Of a stretch of DNA of 64,000 bases, positions 63,758 to 64,000 are shown in pieces. The position numbers and the translations under genes are program-made. Position 1 is the stretch's first letter. Each line of letters starts with the position of its first letter. This DNA comes from JAICXG01 sp036825615 (GTDB lineage Bacteria > Verrucomicrobiota > Verrucomicrobiia > Chthoniobacterales > UBA10450), in contig DAISXY010000009.1 in the NCBI GenBank assembly GCA_036825615.1, forward strand, positions 1 through 64,000, written 5' to 3'. Below the pieces are notes generated by a model. The model had not been told where the DNA came from and ran no database searches. It worked only from the letters and a program-made list of their open reading frames with translations.

Positions 63758-64000
63758 TTAGATCGCGCAATGGGTGCGGCCATGTTTGCGCAGGTATTGT
63801 TGATGATATTCTTCCGCGCGATAGAAAGTGGGCGCCGGTTCGATCTGAGTTACAATCGGGCGGCGAAATCTTCCGCCCTTGTCCAGCTCAACCTTCTTTG
63901 CCTCCGCGGCCGCTTTCTGCTCGGGCGAGTGATAGAAGACAACCGAGCGATATTGGTCGCCGATATCCGGGCCCTGGCGATTCAAGGTGGTTGGATTGTG
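63758..64000 (-). CDS. msrA: Peptide-methionine (S)-S-oxide reductase MsrA, C-terminal part
   Basis: The last 80 residues of MsrA; the start lies beyond base 64000. The family block HNPTTLNRQGPDIGDQYRSV is followed by FYHSPEQKAAAEA and the C-terminal region TFYRAEEYHQQYLRKHG. MsrA repairs oxidised methionine; its catalytic GCFW motif would be in the missing N-terminal part. In the same direction as pgl, about 146 bp upstream of it. Confidence 0.92.
   Translation of the reverse strand, partial: HNPTTLNRQGPDIGDQYRSVVFYHSPEQKAAAEAKKVELDKGGRFRRPIVTQIEPAPTFYRAEEYHQQYLRKHGRTHCAI

Noticed and set aside
1..64000. tRNA, rRNA, riboswitch, integrase, restriction-modification or toxin-antitoxin genes
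   Set aside because: Looked for characteristic sequences or motifs (for example tRNA T-arm GGTTCGA, integrase or methylase motifs) and found none that could be supported.

Overview
The window is a contiguous piece of a bacterial chromosome that looks like a soil Verrucomicrobiota (Chthoniobacterales, 'Candidatus Udaeobacter'-like). The taxon is an inference. It rests on the style of the sdhCAB and E1alpha/E1beta/E2 proteins, the many secreted beta-propeller proteins (BNR, Kelch, FG-GAP), a recurring uncharacterised module with LGPSL / NDNW / GLAP / EVYDL signatures, and dense short intergenic repeats. No tRNA, rRNA, CRISPR array, transposase, phage or recognisable defence gene was seen.

Layout. 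1-3817: housekeeping genes, namely the 5' part of secA (minus strand), ridA, and a pyrE whose frame is broken twice. 3962-24467: a glycan island. Thirteen tightly packed plus-strand genes, many overlapping by 1-19 nt, encode a methyltransferase/coiled-coil/GT2/GT4 fusion, a GT-C-like membrane protein, a methyltransferase-GT2 fusion, more methyltransferases, sugar dehydrogenases, a GDP-heptose cassette (GHMP kinase, nucleotidyltransferase, SIS protein, HAD phosphatase), a transaldolase-like enzyme and a secreted glycoside hydrolase. An arylsulfotransferase follows, then a minus-strand pair (methyltransferase and PAPS-type sulfotransferase). Together they suggest a methylated, possibly sulfated, heptose-containing surface glycan. 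24691-28209: sdhCAB. 28231-34652: two divergent secreted BNR-repeat proteins. 35638-39224: pyruvate (2-oxoacid) dehydrogenase E1alpha, E1beta and E2. 39241-43382: a class III cyclase/AAA/TPR regulator coupled to an NmrA-like reductase. 43.5-50 kb: small redox, secreted, membrane and repeat proteins, with several decayed or recombined remnants. 50398-53352: a tyrosinase-VWA fusion. 53.6-61.2 kb: a broken FG-GAP protein, an EF-hand lipoprotein, a 14-repeat Kelch protein, a tiny lipoprotein and a third BNR protein. 61.8-64 kb: a CDP-tyvelose-epimerase-like enzyme, 6-phosphogluconolactonase and the 3' end of msrA.

Three non-genic signals stand out. (1) The octamer GCCTAACG (either strand) occurs 21 times, about ten times the naive expectation, but not once between 3498 and 25291, a gap that covers the glycan island. 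(2) Inverted arrays of different 7-bp units sit in intergenic gaps, including inside both the sdh operon (sdhA-sdhB) and the pdh operon (E1alpha-E1beta). (3) A composite intergenic repeat family culminates in a 220-bp tandem repeat at 61282-61803. The glycan island and the heptamer arrays are the best candidates for something not previously described.
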